From: Gracilaria domingensis
Taxonomy: Eukaryota; Rhodophyta; Florideophyceae; Gracilariales; Gracilariaceae
Assembly (NCBI GenBank): GCA_022539475.1
Contig: VCMS01000063.1
Location: 124,001-188,000, forward strand
Direction: 5' to 3'
DNA length: 64,000 nt
The notes under the pieces are model-generated. The model did not search any database, was not told where the DNA came from, and worked only from the letters and a program-made list of their open reading frames with translations. A program made the position numbers and the translations under genes. Below are positions 1 to 9,574 of this stretch, one piece after another (position 1 is the stretch's first letter; each line of letters opens with the position of its first letter).

Positions 1-1
1 T

Positions 2-1642
2 TCTCATTTCGACGTCGACCACAATGGGTACCTCATCAGACGCTCACCTTTAGACGGAGCTCTCCAGAAGGTCGTACCTGAGTCATTAAGACAAAGGGTG
101 TTATATCTGTCACACAATCCACGGCTTTCGGGACACCCTGGAGCCACGCGGTTGTACTATACCCTTCGGAGGCAATTCTACTGGCCGCATATGGCTAACG
201 ATGTATATACCTATGTGGCGCAATGCAATTCGTGCATTAAGACCCGAGGTGGTGTGGCGAAGCACAGGAAGTACCTAAAGCTATTCCCGGCGGCGGGGCC
301 CCTGGAATTCGTAGCAATCGACATACTGGGGCCCCTGCCTAAGACCTCAGAGGGTTACCGCTTTGTAGTAGTCATAACCGACAGGTTCACAAAGCTCACC
401 AGAGCCATACCTCTGAAGAACCAAACGGCAACGACACTAGCGACAGCCTTCCTGGAGAATTGGGTCTACCCGTACGGTGCTCCCATGTACCTACTGACCG
501 ATAACGGTTCGAACCTAGCTTCTAAGTTCTTCGAGGCGGTTTGTACAATGCTAGGGGTCAAGCACTACTTTACCACGGCCTATCATCCGCAAACAAACGG
601 CCAAGTGGAACGCTTCAATAAGACCCTAGTGGCACGCCTACGGCACTATGTCGAAGAGCACCAAACCACATGGTCTGAGTATGTCCAACCATTGACATAT
701 GCGTACAACCTCCAGGTCCACAGGGTCACTCAAACAACCCCATTCGACCTGGTACTTTCGCGAACACCACATGGTATTATCGTCCAGCCCGGACCTGACC
801 GCTCGGAAGCGGCCGGGACACTCACACCGGCGAAGGTCAAGAGAAACATACTCCAGAAGTTACGCGCCACTTTGGCTGCTGCCAAAGTTAAGATGACAGC
901 AGCCCAAGAACGGTATAAAGCGGACTATGACCGAACGGTGAGCAAAGTGACCAAAGTGGTAGCAGGAGACATGGTCTTCCTTGACGTGCCACCAAAAGGT
1001 AAGCGACCAACCCCAGCGGAGATGGAAGAGGACATCCGCCTTGAGGAGGATATCAATTCTAAACTACTACCCAAGTCCACGGGACCATACAAGGTGATTC
1101 GCTCCGATGAGCATACCGCTACGGTCATAATGGAAGGTTTGGAGAACACGGTCTCCATCGACAGGATTGTCAAGGCCGCACAACCGACGACAGCGAATAC
1201 ACAACCAATAGGTGAGCCAACGCAGCAAGAAGCGGAGAGGGAGCAAACGTCTCCCATACCCCCTCCTATGATGAGTCAGCCGAGCGGTCAACCTTCCACC
1301 AGAGCCGTAACGGCTGACCCCACGACCCAAGCGGCACAGGAGATCGAGCCTCGGCAAGACCAACGGGTCACACCACCCACGGGGAGCCACGCACCCCATG
1401 ACCAAATGGAAGAGTCACACCCTCAAGTAGACACTCAGGAGTGCGCTATTGACACCATTGTAGGTCACGAACACACCACAAAGGGTATGCGCTACCGGGT
1501 AAGATGGTATGGATGGTCGCCCGAGCACGACTCTATGGAACCACCTGGTCATATCCCTAACAACTTCATCATCCGATACTGGCGCAAACAAGGGCGAACG
1601 CCCCCACCAACTGGTATTGCTTCGCGTGGTACGCGTCGCTAA
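2..1642 (+). CDS. pol: Pol polyprotein C-terminus: integrase and chromodomain (copy A), 5' partial
   Basis: The frame is open from base 2, so this is the end of a longer polyprotein. It contains the HHCC zinc-binding region (final pair CNSC), then the integrase core with DDE residues in VAIDILG, LLTDNGSN and GQVERFNK. A basic C-terminal domain, a Pro/Thr/Gln-rich linker and a chromodomain near the end (YRVRWYGW ... PPGHIPNNF) follow. Integrase inserts the cDNA; a chromodomain usually directs insertion to modified chromatin. The frame has no internal stop over 546 codons, unlike copies C and D, so A is the youngest-looking family member here. The stop TAA overlaps the purine tract at 1641. Confidence 0.93.
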   Translation, partial: SHFDVDHNGYLIRRSPLDGALQKVVPESLRQRVLYLSHNPRLSGHPGATRLYYTLRRQFYWPHMANDVYTYVAQCNSCIKTRGGVAKHRKYLKLFPAAGPLEFVAIDILGPLPKTSEGYRFVVVITDRFTKLTRAIPLKNQTATTLATAFLENWVYPYGAPMYLLTDNGSNLASKFFEAVCTMLGVKHYFTTAYHPQTNGQVERFNKTLVARLRHYVEEHQTTWSEYVQPLTYAYNLQVHRVTQTTPFDLVLSRTPHGIIVQPGPDRSEAAGTLTPAKVKRNILQKLRATLAAAKVKMTAAQERYKADYDRTVSKVTKVVAGDMVFLDVPPKGKRPTPAEMEEDIRLEEDINSKLLPKSTGPYKVIRSDEHTATVIMEGLENTVSIDRIVKAAQPTTANTQPIGEPTQQEAEREQTSPIPPPMMSQPSGQPSTRAVTADPTTQAAQEIEPRQDQRVTPPTGSHAPHDQMEESHPQVDTQECAIDTIVGHEHTTKGMRYRVRWYGWSPEHDSMEPPGHIPNNFIIRYWRKQGRTPPPTGIASRGTRR

Positions 1643-1654
1643 GGAAGGGGGGGG
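1641..1654 (+). other. Purine tract directly after pol (PPT-like)
   Basis: AAGGAAGGGGGGGG begins within the pol stop codon, 3.9 kb before the LTR. A second, LTR-adjacent tract exists at 5503-5515. This one may be an internal plus-strand primer, or the ancestral PPT from before the antisense region was gained. Confidence 0.5.
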
Positions 1655-1792
1655 TTATCGAAGCCGTTGAACGCCACGCTACACGAAAAGCTAACTAACT
1701 AACCTAACAGGAAAACAAAAGAAGATCAGAGATCACAATGCAAGACACTTTATTAGTCGAGAAGAATCCACGAGAGCGAACGACGAGGTGAC

Positions 1793-2911
1793 TTAGGAGG
1801 CCTTGGAGGACCCACGGCCACGTCCGCGTCCACGACCGGTTCCACGACCGCGACCACGTCCACGAGAGGTCCCGCGAGATAAAGCGGAACCTCCACGACC
1901 AGAGGACACCGACACAGGTCCGGCGGAGCTTCCGCCCCCGCCGCTAGCCGCGCTCGCTGGCGCACCACCACTTGGTAAGGGAGCAGAAGTACCAGCAGGT
2001 CCCGCAGGGGTACCGCTGCTGACTACCGGCATGGTATTCGCAGGACCAGTGGGTGGATGGAAGGAAGGCGGTAAGCTAGACGGAGGGATGCCACCAGAGG
2101 TCGGAGGAGCAAGACCACTAGACGGCCCTGCACCGGGGGTCAGACCAGTAGGCGGCATAGGAGCACCGGACGTCGACGGAACCGGAGCCGAACGGAAACC
2201 AGTTGAGAAACCACTGGGTGCTCCTGTCCCAGTACTTGCTGGAGGAAGAGGAACGTTGTGAGGACCAAGCGGAGTATGGAAAGGTGCCGAAGGATCACCA
2301 CCAGGAGGTCCACCAGGGAGTTGATACGTACCAAGGCCACCAAAGCCTACCATTGGGGTCGCAGGTTGCTGTGACGCAGGAGCGTACGGGTTGAAACTTT
2401 CCACAGGGGGTCGATGTAACGGCGCGTGGCCTTCCACAAGGTTGCTCAACTGACCAACATAGGCTGTCACCTCACGGTAGAGATTGCGCTGGAAGTAGTC
2501 GCGGAACTGTCGCAGCTCAGAAGTGCGCCGCTCGTGGTGAGCAACCACGGGGTGCAAGTTGGTAAGAGTATCTACAGCGGTGAGGATGTCATTTGGACCA
2601 GGACGGTTGAAGTGCACCATCGAGGCGTGGTTGAGACGAGCCAGAGCGCTCCGTATCGCGCCACTATCACCACCAGGGGGCACCGGATTCACCGGAAGCG
2701 ACTGGAAACCAACCCGAAGAGGCCCCTGGGCAGCCCGTCCGGGAGGGTGAGCAGCCGCCTGAGGGTTCGCCGGACCACTTGGAACAGGCGCAGCCACGCT
2801 GGTCGGAGGAGTAGCCTGTACAGGTGCCGACGGAGGCAATGCGGGGGACTCATAGTTCTCGGCAGCCACCATCACGGTATCGTCATTACCAAATGGGTCT
2901 TCGCCAGCCAT
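1793..2911 (-). CDS. Antisense ORF2: Pro/Gly-rich protein with C-terminal RG repeats
   Basis: 372 codons from ATG at 2909-2911. Three parts are visible: an N-terminal Pro/Ala-rich stretch; a helical-looking stretch at about residues 85-170 (contains NHASMVHFNRPGPNDI); and a long Pro/Gly/Ser-rich tail that ends in repeated Arg-Gly pairs (RGRGRGRGTGRGRGRGRG), a composition typical of RNA-binding RGG boxes. It is in the same frame as antisense ORF1, separated only by a TAG and two codons, so it may be the readthrough tail of one 896-codon protein or a separately started protein. I know no family for it. The low-complexity coding sequence on the opposite strand gives shadow frames that I discarded. 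Confidence 0.6.
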   Translation of the reverse strand: MAGEDPFGNDDTVMVAAENYESPALPPSAPVQATPPTSVAAPVPSGPANPQAAAHPPGRAAQGPLRVGFQSLPVNPVPPGGDSGAIRSALARLNHASMVHFNRPGPNDILTAVDTLTNLHPVVAHHERRTSELRQFRDYFQRNLYREVTAYVGQLSNLVEGHAPLHRPPVESFNPYAPASQQPATPMVGFGGLGTYQLPGGPPGGDPSAPFHTPLGPHNVPLPPASTGTGAPSGFSTGFRSAPVPSTSGAPMPPTGLTPGAGPSSGLAPPTSGGIPPSSLPPSFHPPTGPANTMPVVSSGTPAGPAGTSAPLPSGGAPASAASGGGGSSAGPVSVSSGRGGSALSRGTSRGRGRGRGTGRGRGRGRGSSKAS

Positions 2912-2917
2912 GTGCTG

Positions 2918-4483
2918 CTATTGGAGAGGCACGATGCTATGAACCTCCGGGTCGTAGACATCCCAACCCTGTTCAGGCCCCCAATTGTGGTTACTTACCG
3001 CAGTGAGGTAACCATCCAACTGCTGCGCAGTATATTTGGTGCCCTCCACGATGTTGGAGAGCCCCATGGCACGAATGTCGCCGACCACATCGTTGGGAAT
3101 ATTGAAGATACGACCAACTGGTTGAGTTCCGCTGATCCCGACAGACTTGTCAGGGCAGCGCGTGTCCCAAGTCACACCTTCCACGGAAGCCTGAAGGGCG
3201 AGGATAGCCACCATGACGGCCCACTCGCTGCGCGCGACCGACCAAACGGCATACGCGTTGTTCCTCTCGAGGGAGATGCTACTACCAAAGTACGCAAGGA
3301 CCGGCGGGGTCGGCACTTCTAGCCACTGACATACTTCATAGTGGTCCCACCAAGAGGGTCGATTGACATACCATGTCCGGCGGTTGTGGTCGCTCTGCGA
3401 CCAATACTCAACGTTGTGGAACAGGAACATGGTCCGCGTACGGTTGTTACGGTGACGAACACGGCTCTCAGCCATCGCATCGGTCGCCCACCTCCCACGG
3501 TCAGTCCAATAATTGGTATCTAAAGGGCGCTCAAACGCGACGTACTCCAGATCGACCTCGATGTGCGTAGCAGGTTCGTCCAAGCGGTGAAGGATATCTA
3601 CCAAACGGCGGAAGTAGTGGACCTCTCCATCGCAGCGGATGAAGGGGAGATCCGATGGTATGGCCACGGGGATGTAGTATAGAAACTTCGTGTGTCGCTG
3701 CCGCGCATGGAAACACTGTTGTCGACCGAACCGGCTCTGCTTCTCGCCCTTGCGTGGTGGAGGAGGTGCCATAGGCACCGCCTCCAACCGGCGACAATCC
3801 CAACGGGCAATTGCGGTATACTGCGTGAGACCCATGTGGCGGAACCGCAAGGGACAGAATGAGGAACTGATGTGGAAAGGCCAGTTCCCCAGAGCGACCA
3901 ATTCGGCGGAGATATCGGCAAAGCGTGCACCATAGTGGGCATGCGGCTGCCCGTGCGTCCTATTAAGGTCATGAGGATTCAGCTGTTGAGCCTCCACCGT
4001 ACCGGCTACCACAAGAGGGTTAACATTGCTCGGACCCGCGACGGCCGCGTAGGGATCATACCCACCGCGACCGTAAGGGTCTTGACGAGAGCGCGTATTC
4101 GACCGCGTGTTAGGCTTGAAGATGCCACCGCCGCGGCCGCGCGCTACCCCAGGGGTCTTGCCAGACATCCTCGACCGGGAGGCAACAGTTTCGCGAACCG
4201 AACGGTTGACCTCCGCCGAGGGGGAGACTTCAGAAGCCGAATATCCCTTTATAGGGTCGTAGTGCCGCTCCTCCAATACCAAGTGGTTGGCCTCCACGGG
4301 AGCCTCGGCGCCCGATGGAAAGGACACGGGTGTACCGGTCTGGGACGGCAGACAGGGCTGCGAAGAGTCAACCACGTGGTAATTCGATTGAAACGGCGCC
4401 GTCTCACCCCCGGGGTCCACCACACCGGGAAGGGCGCGCGTGATGCCCTCCTCGGCACCGTCTTCACGGCGTTCGAACGTCAT
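2918..4483 (-). CDS. Antisense ORF1: unknown protein shared by two gypsy families
   Basis: 521 codons from ATG at 4481-4483. The first 200 residues look disordered (GRGGG and repeated Arg/Ser). Residues about 200-520 look folded and Trp/Tyr-rich (WSVARSEWAVMVAILALQA). Residues about 270-520 align by eye with residues about 205-460 of the antisense frame of element B (9575-11392). Shared points are the Arg-Arg/Thr strand, the Pro-rich turn, the Trp-Ser...Glu-Trp-x-Val helix, an IPN/IPE helix and the final VYDP / VYFDP segment. The homologous part stops exactly at the TAG (2918-2920; context CAA TAG CAG CAC). It carries no retroviral motif that I recognise. A role such as an extra structural or silencing-related protein is only a guess. 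Confidence 0.72.
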   Translation of the reverse strand: MTFERREDGAEEGITRALPGVVDPGGETAPFQSNYHVVDSSQPCLPSQTGTPVSFPSGAEAPVEANHLVLEERHYDPIKGYSASEVSPSAEVNRSVRETVASRSRMSGKTPGVARGRGGGIFKPNTRSNTRSRQDPYGRGGYDPYAAVAGPSNVNPLVVAGTVEAQQLNPHDLNRTHGQPHAHYGARFADISAELVALGNWPFHISSSFCPLRFRHMGLTQYTAIARWDCRRLEAVPMAPPPPRKGEKQSRFGRQQCFHARQRHTKFLYYIPVAIPSDLPFIRCDGEVHYFRRLVDILHRLDEPATHIEVDLEYVAFERPLDTNYWTDRGRWATDAMAESRVRHRNNRTRTMFLFHNVEYWSQSDHNRRTWYVNRPSWWDHYEVCQWLEVPTPPVLAYFGSSISLERNNAYAVWSVARSEWAVMVAILALQASVEGVTWDTRCPDKSVGISGTQPVGRIFNIPNDVVGDIRAMGLSNIVEGTKYTAQQLDGYLTAVSNHNWGPEQGWDVYDPEVHSIVPLQ

Positions 4484-5502
4484 CGATCACCCCGTTGGGG
4501 AAGCGGGTTGATCACCCATGAGGTATAAAAGGCGCGAGTTGGAGCGAGAGCGTGCCACGGAGGATACCAACCGAGAGGGGGAACACCACCAATTGGATGA
4601 CTAGATGAAACCTGGGGGGTCACAGAGAACGGGCACGCCGCTCGAGCGAGCTGACACACCGTGAAAATGACCAGGGTTGTGCGCCGGCTGGACGGGTTCC
4701 GTGAACAAGGGAGGTCACAACCACCCCAGAGGGAACCTGAGGGACGGAAGGAGACCGCGAGGAACCAGGTGAAGGGGCGCTGAACGCCGCGCAGTCGGGT
4801 AAACCCCTCGGCTGGACCTGAATCAAGCCTGAACACCACGATGAGGCAGACCACTAGGTAGAAGCGGCGTCAGCACCGGTACGGTCACGAAGTCTGAAGA
4901 GCCACGGGCAGGAGTCTCCTCACCCTCGACGCGGCCGCCCAAGGCAACGACACCCCAGTGGCGCCCTCACTCAAGCAGAGAGACAGTACGTGTCGGAACC
5001 AACGAGGTATCACCTCAGTACGGCACAAGACCAAGTGGCCAACAAAGAATAGGAGCGACACCACGAGGGGGCGGTGTGCCGATCGGTTGACAACTGCGAA
5101 CCCCACCGAAGGGAGGCTCGAAACCAACTGGTAAGCCGGGACTAACCCGCCCAGGGGGAGGACGGACAGGGGAAGATGGAGTGGCGGACTCCTCCGGGAG
5201 GGACCGAAGAGGCGAAGACAACCACGTGGTACCAGGCGCGCGACAAGATCAACCTAAATGGTCGCGGTTCGCGGTTTTGCGTCCCAATACCACGAGGGAT
5301 GTAAGGTACGGTCGCACCTACCACAGGGGGTACGGCGGCGTGGGTAATGGCGCTGCAGTGCATGTGGCGAACCGCGCCGTGCACCGCGCCGTCTTCGCGT
5401 CATCGCGAGACGCGCCGTGCGCCAGGCGATGCGCGCCGACGACCGTTTGGCGAAAAGGCGGCCAACGCCGTGGGAACTTCGCAGCCACGGGGCGTGCCTG
5501 TC
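4484..5502. other. Noncoding region between antisense ORF start and PPT (copy A)
   Basis: About 1 kb, GC-rich, no convincing frame on either strand. It would hold the 5' leader and promoter of the antisense transcript. It contains ACCANNTGGT palindromes at 5123-5132 and 5221-5230. TATAAAAGG at 4523-4531 reads on the plus strand, the wrong way to serve the antisense frame. Confidence 0.5.
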
Positions 5503-5515
5503 GGTAGGAGGGGGG
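5503..5515 (+). other. Polypurine tract of copy A
   Basis: A G-rich purine run (GGTAGGAGGGGGG) ends two bases before the TG that starts the LTR. This is the expected position of the plus-strand primer. Confidence 0.8.
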
Positions 5516-5517
5516 TT

Positions 5518-6089
5518 TGTAGTATAGCTCGGCCAGATCAACGGGGGCTCTACAAGACCAAGTGGTGACGTCACGGGCTCCCGGGCACGTGTGCCTACTG
5601 TACCACGTGGGACGCGTAAGCGCAGGCTTGGACAAGACTAATTAGTCTATTTTCGTTAATTTAGAATTAATATTTACTCGGTAGTGTAGATATGTGGCCG
5701 GGGTGGTGCACCACAAATGCACCTCCCGGTGGCCCACGTGGCACTAGGCCCGTGAGAGCCGGAGGGGCGCTCGGGTGTACTAAACCCCCGAGACGCCAAC
5801 CTCCCACACCAAATGGTAAAGTCAAGCACCAACTAGGCTGATTTGACACCAGTTCGGTTCTACAGTCACCAATTGGTAAGTCTAGTAGTCCTCTAATAGT
5901 TTTGCTGACCTCGAGGGTTATACGTGCCTGCCGCACACCAGTGCAGGCGTATTTACCACTTGGTCACCGTGCACTATAGGCAAAGGTGGGTGCTGCCGAC
6001 CTATTAGGTGTCACGCGTTTCACTCCTCCGCCGGGTCGAGCCCACGCGGGGCTCCCCACTAGCAGCTCGCACCGATCGGTTATACCACA
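5518..6089 (+). repeat. 3' LTR of copy A (572 bp)
   Basis: Starts TGTAGTATAG and ends TTATACCACA. The whole length matches the 5' LTR of D (33299-33869) with few differences, and the LTR of C with more. It holds four ACCANNTGGT palindromes (5557, 5808, 5868, 5955). The boundaries are fixed by comparing three copies. Confidence 0.92.
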
Positions 6090-9056
6090 CTGATGCACTG
6101 TCCCGCTTGGAAACAGCTATTAAAGCTGCGCCAGTCGATGATGACCTGAATATACCGTGCTTCCTCGCGGAAGACGGCTGGAGCGATGCCGATGAAGATT
6201 CAGAAGGATGGAAAATCTACGATGCTGTTTTAGCCGCTGCAGACACGCGCCCAGAACCGGGTTCTTTCGTACCGAACAAGCCGGAAGAACGCACCAAGGG
6301 GCAGCACACGGACCGTTTTTGTACGGAGATTCGTAGCCGTCTGAACGGCGGAGCACGACTGCCTTTCGTCGAGAACGACCAAGGATTCCTCATCCGAACT
6401 ATCGGGCGCAGGCCACAGATTGTGGTTCCTCAGTCACTTCAGTCACTAGTACTGCATCTGTCGCACTATGCAAAGCTTTCAGCCCACCCTGGTGACAGGA
6501 AGTTGTACTACACCTTGAGGAAGGACTTCTACTGGCCAGCGATGGCTTTTTGATGCGTATGCCACTGTTCGTGGATGTTCTGATTGTGCAAAAAACCGCG
6601 TCAAACTGCGGAAGTATTCCAAGAAGTTGGTACTCTTCCCTGCTAGGGCTCCACTCGAGTGCGTGGCTATCGACTTGCTCGGCGAGTTTATTCGCACTCG
6701 CCAGGGAAACCGGTTCCTACTTGTGATCACCGACCGCTTTTCAAAGCTGGTACGGACTGTGCCTTTGAAGAAGGTTACTGCCAGTGCGGTCGCCCAAGCT
6801 TTCGTTACACACTGGGTTTTTGTCTACGGACCGCCGATTGATTTGTTATCGGATAATGGAAAGCATTTTGCAGCTAAGTTCTTTCAAGACGTCTGCCGCA
6901 TCTTGCGGATCCAAAACTGGTTCACGACAACATATCATCCCCAGAGTAATGGGCAGGTTGAAAGCTTTAACCGCACAATGCTCAATGCATTACGGACGTT
7001 CGTGGCCGAGCATTCGTCGGAATGGGATCAATACACCGATGCGGTGACGTATGCCTACAATACGCAGGTTCATCGTACTACTCAGATCTCGCCGTTCGAG
7101 CTTGTGCTATCACGCGTTCCACCGTCGGTGGTCATCGAGCCACAGCCAGTACTGGACAAATTCCCGTCGCCCCGCCTGCATAGGAACGCGTGGAAGGGAT
7201 GGCTCACGAAGATCATTCCTACGGTTAGGCAGAATATCGCTAAGGCACAAGCCGCCTACAAGCGGAATTTTGACGCCAGAGTGCGCAAACCTGCCCCTCT
7301 GATCAGGGAAGCCAGCTATGCCTTCATACGCAAGAAATACTACAATCTCGAGAAGGAGAAGCGCCACAAGCTTTCTGCTATCGCGGATAGTCCCTACCGG
7401 GTCATTTCAGTTACCGACACTATGGCTGTCCTTGACATCAACGGAGAGCACAAGGGTTTCTCGCGGGATCGCGTAACGCCTGCACCAACGCCTGCTTCTC
7501 AGAAAACGCAACTGGAAACGCCAGACGCCGCTACGCCTACTGTGGAACCAGCCGCCGAAGTGGGAGCGCGCACTTCGTTGTGCGTATTGCCGCATCCCAA
7601 ACGCGGACTTGCTGATTTGCCGGCTGAGCCGGAATCTCACCAGTCAGTCTCGGCTGCCGCTCACGTACGCACGCGGATACTGGCCCCTCCGGGGATACTG
7701 AGCACCGCCCCCGACGCTCCAAATGAGGAGAGGGAGGGGGAGGCAAATCGCTCGCTGTCGTTGTCGCCGTCGTCGACGGAATCGCTGATGCGGGCCTCAA
7801 TGTCGCACGCAAGCCGTGGTGAACGCGCGAGGACGCCCGACGGACAGCCGAACAATCGGAGAGACGCTAACAACGCGCAGTTATCGCGGAAGCCTGAGGA
7901 GGAACGCACCACTTCGGTGGAGCACAAAGCCGGACACCCGGAAGAGTACCAGAGTGTAGCTGCTGCAGAAATTGCCGCTTTGCCCGCGGATGGTACTGTA
8001 CTGCCGTCACAGACTGAAGGACAGGAGCCTGTCCCAGCTGTGCACTGTGAGACCGGCACGCCGGAAAAGAGTGTCGTAAACACAACAACAGCCGCATCAA
8101 ATGCGGAACATACACGCTTGCCGCAGCCGGAGCCCGACAGCGGTAGCGCACCTGCGCTGAGGAAAGCCGGAAGTCCGGAAGAAAAGTTAGTCAAAAGAGA
8201 CCGTGCTGTTACGGCAGACCAGACTTCGGGAGATCTTAGCGAAGCATCGGGTGATGAAGCCGTTGAAAACACGGAGGAAACCGCCGATATGGCGAGCCGA
8301 TACGCCACAGTAAGTCGGCAGCAGCACAACGCTGCACGCACGCACACAACGCGCCAAGTGTCCGGCTTCGCCGGCGATCCGCCTCCAGTGGAGGACAACA
8401 GCACACGAGCCGGGCACGTGCTTGCTGTAAGGCTCGCGGCCGCCGAAAACGAAAATCCCGAATTTGAATCGGCATCGCACAGCCGTGCAACGGCGCATAC
8501 GCAGTTGAGTGGCGAAGCGCCGCCACGGCGCGCACAGCAGCACCACTGGCTGGCGCACCGCAATGCGGACCGTTCACCCTCACGACGGAAGAGCCCGCCG
8601 GAACGCCGGAAGCTCGCTGTTCGAAAAGACCGAAGTAAGGTCACAGCCCGACAACACGGGAAGGAAAGCCAGAAATCTGGAAGCCTGAAGGATAGGAGCA
8701 CGCAATCGTCACCAGAACCACCTGGCATACAGAACGCACTCCTGTCAGGACGGAAGCCGTTTGGCAGCGATGCCCACGACAGGAAAGCAATCAACGACAC
8801 CTCAGAAAAGGGCACAATAACCGAACCGCACACTGAGTGGCGTGTCCTCCACAGGGAGTACGTTATGGACCGTCTGATTAGTCACGGCTACGCCTCTGAT
8901 GGAGAGCTTTTGTATCGAGTCCGTTGGTACGGCTGTCCTTCGTCGAAGGACACACATGAGCCTATCGAGCATTTGCCTCGCTCTGAGATTCTACAGTACC
9001 ACCGTCGCACATGGACACCGATACCGGCTACGCTGGACAAAGCCCAAGTAGGTTGA
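6090..9056 (+). pseudogene. pol: Pol C-terminus of element B: integrase, 500-residue linker and chromodomain, one frameshift
   Basis: The first frame (to 6553) holds the end of RNase H and the start of the HHCC finger (LSHYAKLSAHPG). A run of five T at about 6549 shifts the frame by one; reading resumes with GCSDCAKNR. The core has DDE residues in VAIDLLGE, LLSDNGKH and GQVESFNR. After the integrase comes an unusually long hydrophilic linker, about residues 280-735 of the second frame, with repeated AGxPEE-like units (AGHPEEY, TGTPEKS, AGSPEEK). The chromodomain (LLYRVRWYGCPSSKD ... IEHLP) ends the protein. The frameshift lies in the zinc finger, so this copy is probably inactive; it could also be a homopolymer sequencing error. 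Confidence 0.88.
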
Positions 9057-9078
9057 CCACCAACAACTTGTGAGTCAT

Positions 9079-9484
9079 GCCGTTCCCGACGGAATATGCC
9101 GCTTCACGCGGATGGAATTGCATCATGCAAGACGTGCGGCTTCACGCGGATGCAACGACGTTGATACTAACAAGCCGCCCTAGGCGGACGCTACTGAAAG
9201 GCAGCAACATGCCGCTCTATGCGGACAGTCTCTGTCTGAACAGACAAGCCGCGAAACGCGGAAGCCACTTACAGTGGGGAAGAAGATGAAGAAGAAAGAA
9301 GCCTAAGAAGAAGGAGAAGAAGCCAGAACACTGGAAGGAAGACTACGAAGTTTTATCGCTACAGCCGCTTCTGCGGAAAGTTAGCCCTCTATTGTGGGCC
9401 ACTCGCAACAGCCTCGAACGAGGCATTGTCCCCTGAGGAGGGGCAGAACAAGAAGAAAAATTTGAACCAAGCCAGCATGGCTGG
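9079..9484. repeat. Array of 14 or more non-identical mini-hairpins in element B
   Basis: Short perfect palindromes with stems of 4-6 bp and loops of 2-8 nt at 9080-9092, 9099-9111, 9118-9130, 9175-9187, 9212-9224, 9233-9246, 9249-9261, 9265-9277, 9323-9334, 9365-9376, 9384-9399, 9411-9424, 9430-9443 and 9472-9484. Several stems are CCGC/GCGG, but others are unrelated (TTGCA, TGTCTG, CCACT, GCCTCG, CCAGC). A purine-rich stretch at 9278-9320 separates two groups. There is no protein frame here. Confidence 0.8.
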
Positions 9485-9574
9485 AGAAGTTTACCTCTAA
9501 CTATTGAGTTTTTCCCTCATCATCAGGGTCTATTACGGACTACTACAGCCCGTCAGGGATCTGGAGCCGGTGAA

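Larger units (their letters stand above)
1..6089 (+). mobile_element. Family-A Ty3/gypsy chromovirus (copy A), 3' portion, cut by the window edge
   Basis: Order on the plus strand: integrase and chromodomain end of pol, a purine tract, two minus-strand reading frames, about 1 kb of noncoding DNA, a second purine tract and a 572-bp LTR. The LTR matches those of copies C (18544-19112) and D (33299-33869), which defines the family. The LTR ends at 6089 and the next bases continue the pol gene of a different element (B), so A is inserted in B. The 5' half lies outside the window, so the target duplication cannot be checked. Confidence 0.9.

Noticed and set aside
4523-4531. TATAAAAGG as promoter for the antisense ORF
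   Set aside because: It reads on the plus strand, away from the antisense frame, and no plus-strand gene follows.
7661-8833. 390-codon Cys/Ser-rich frame on the minus strand of B pol
   Set aside because: Shadow of the linker coding sequence; it has neither homology to the real antisense ORFs nor their position.
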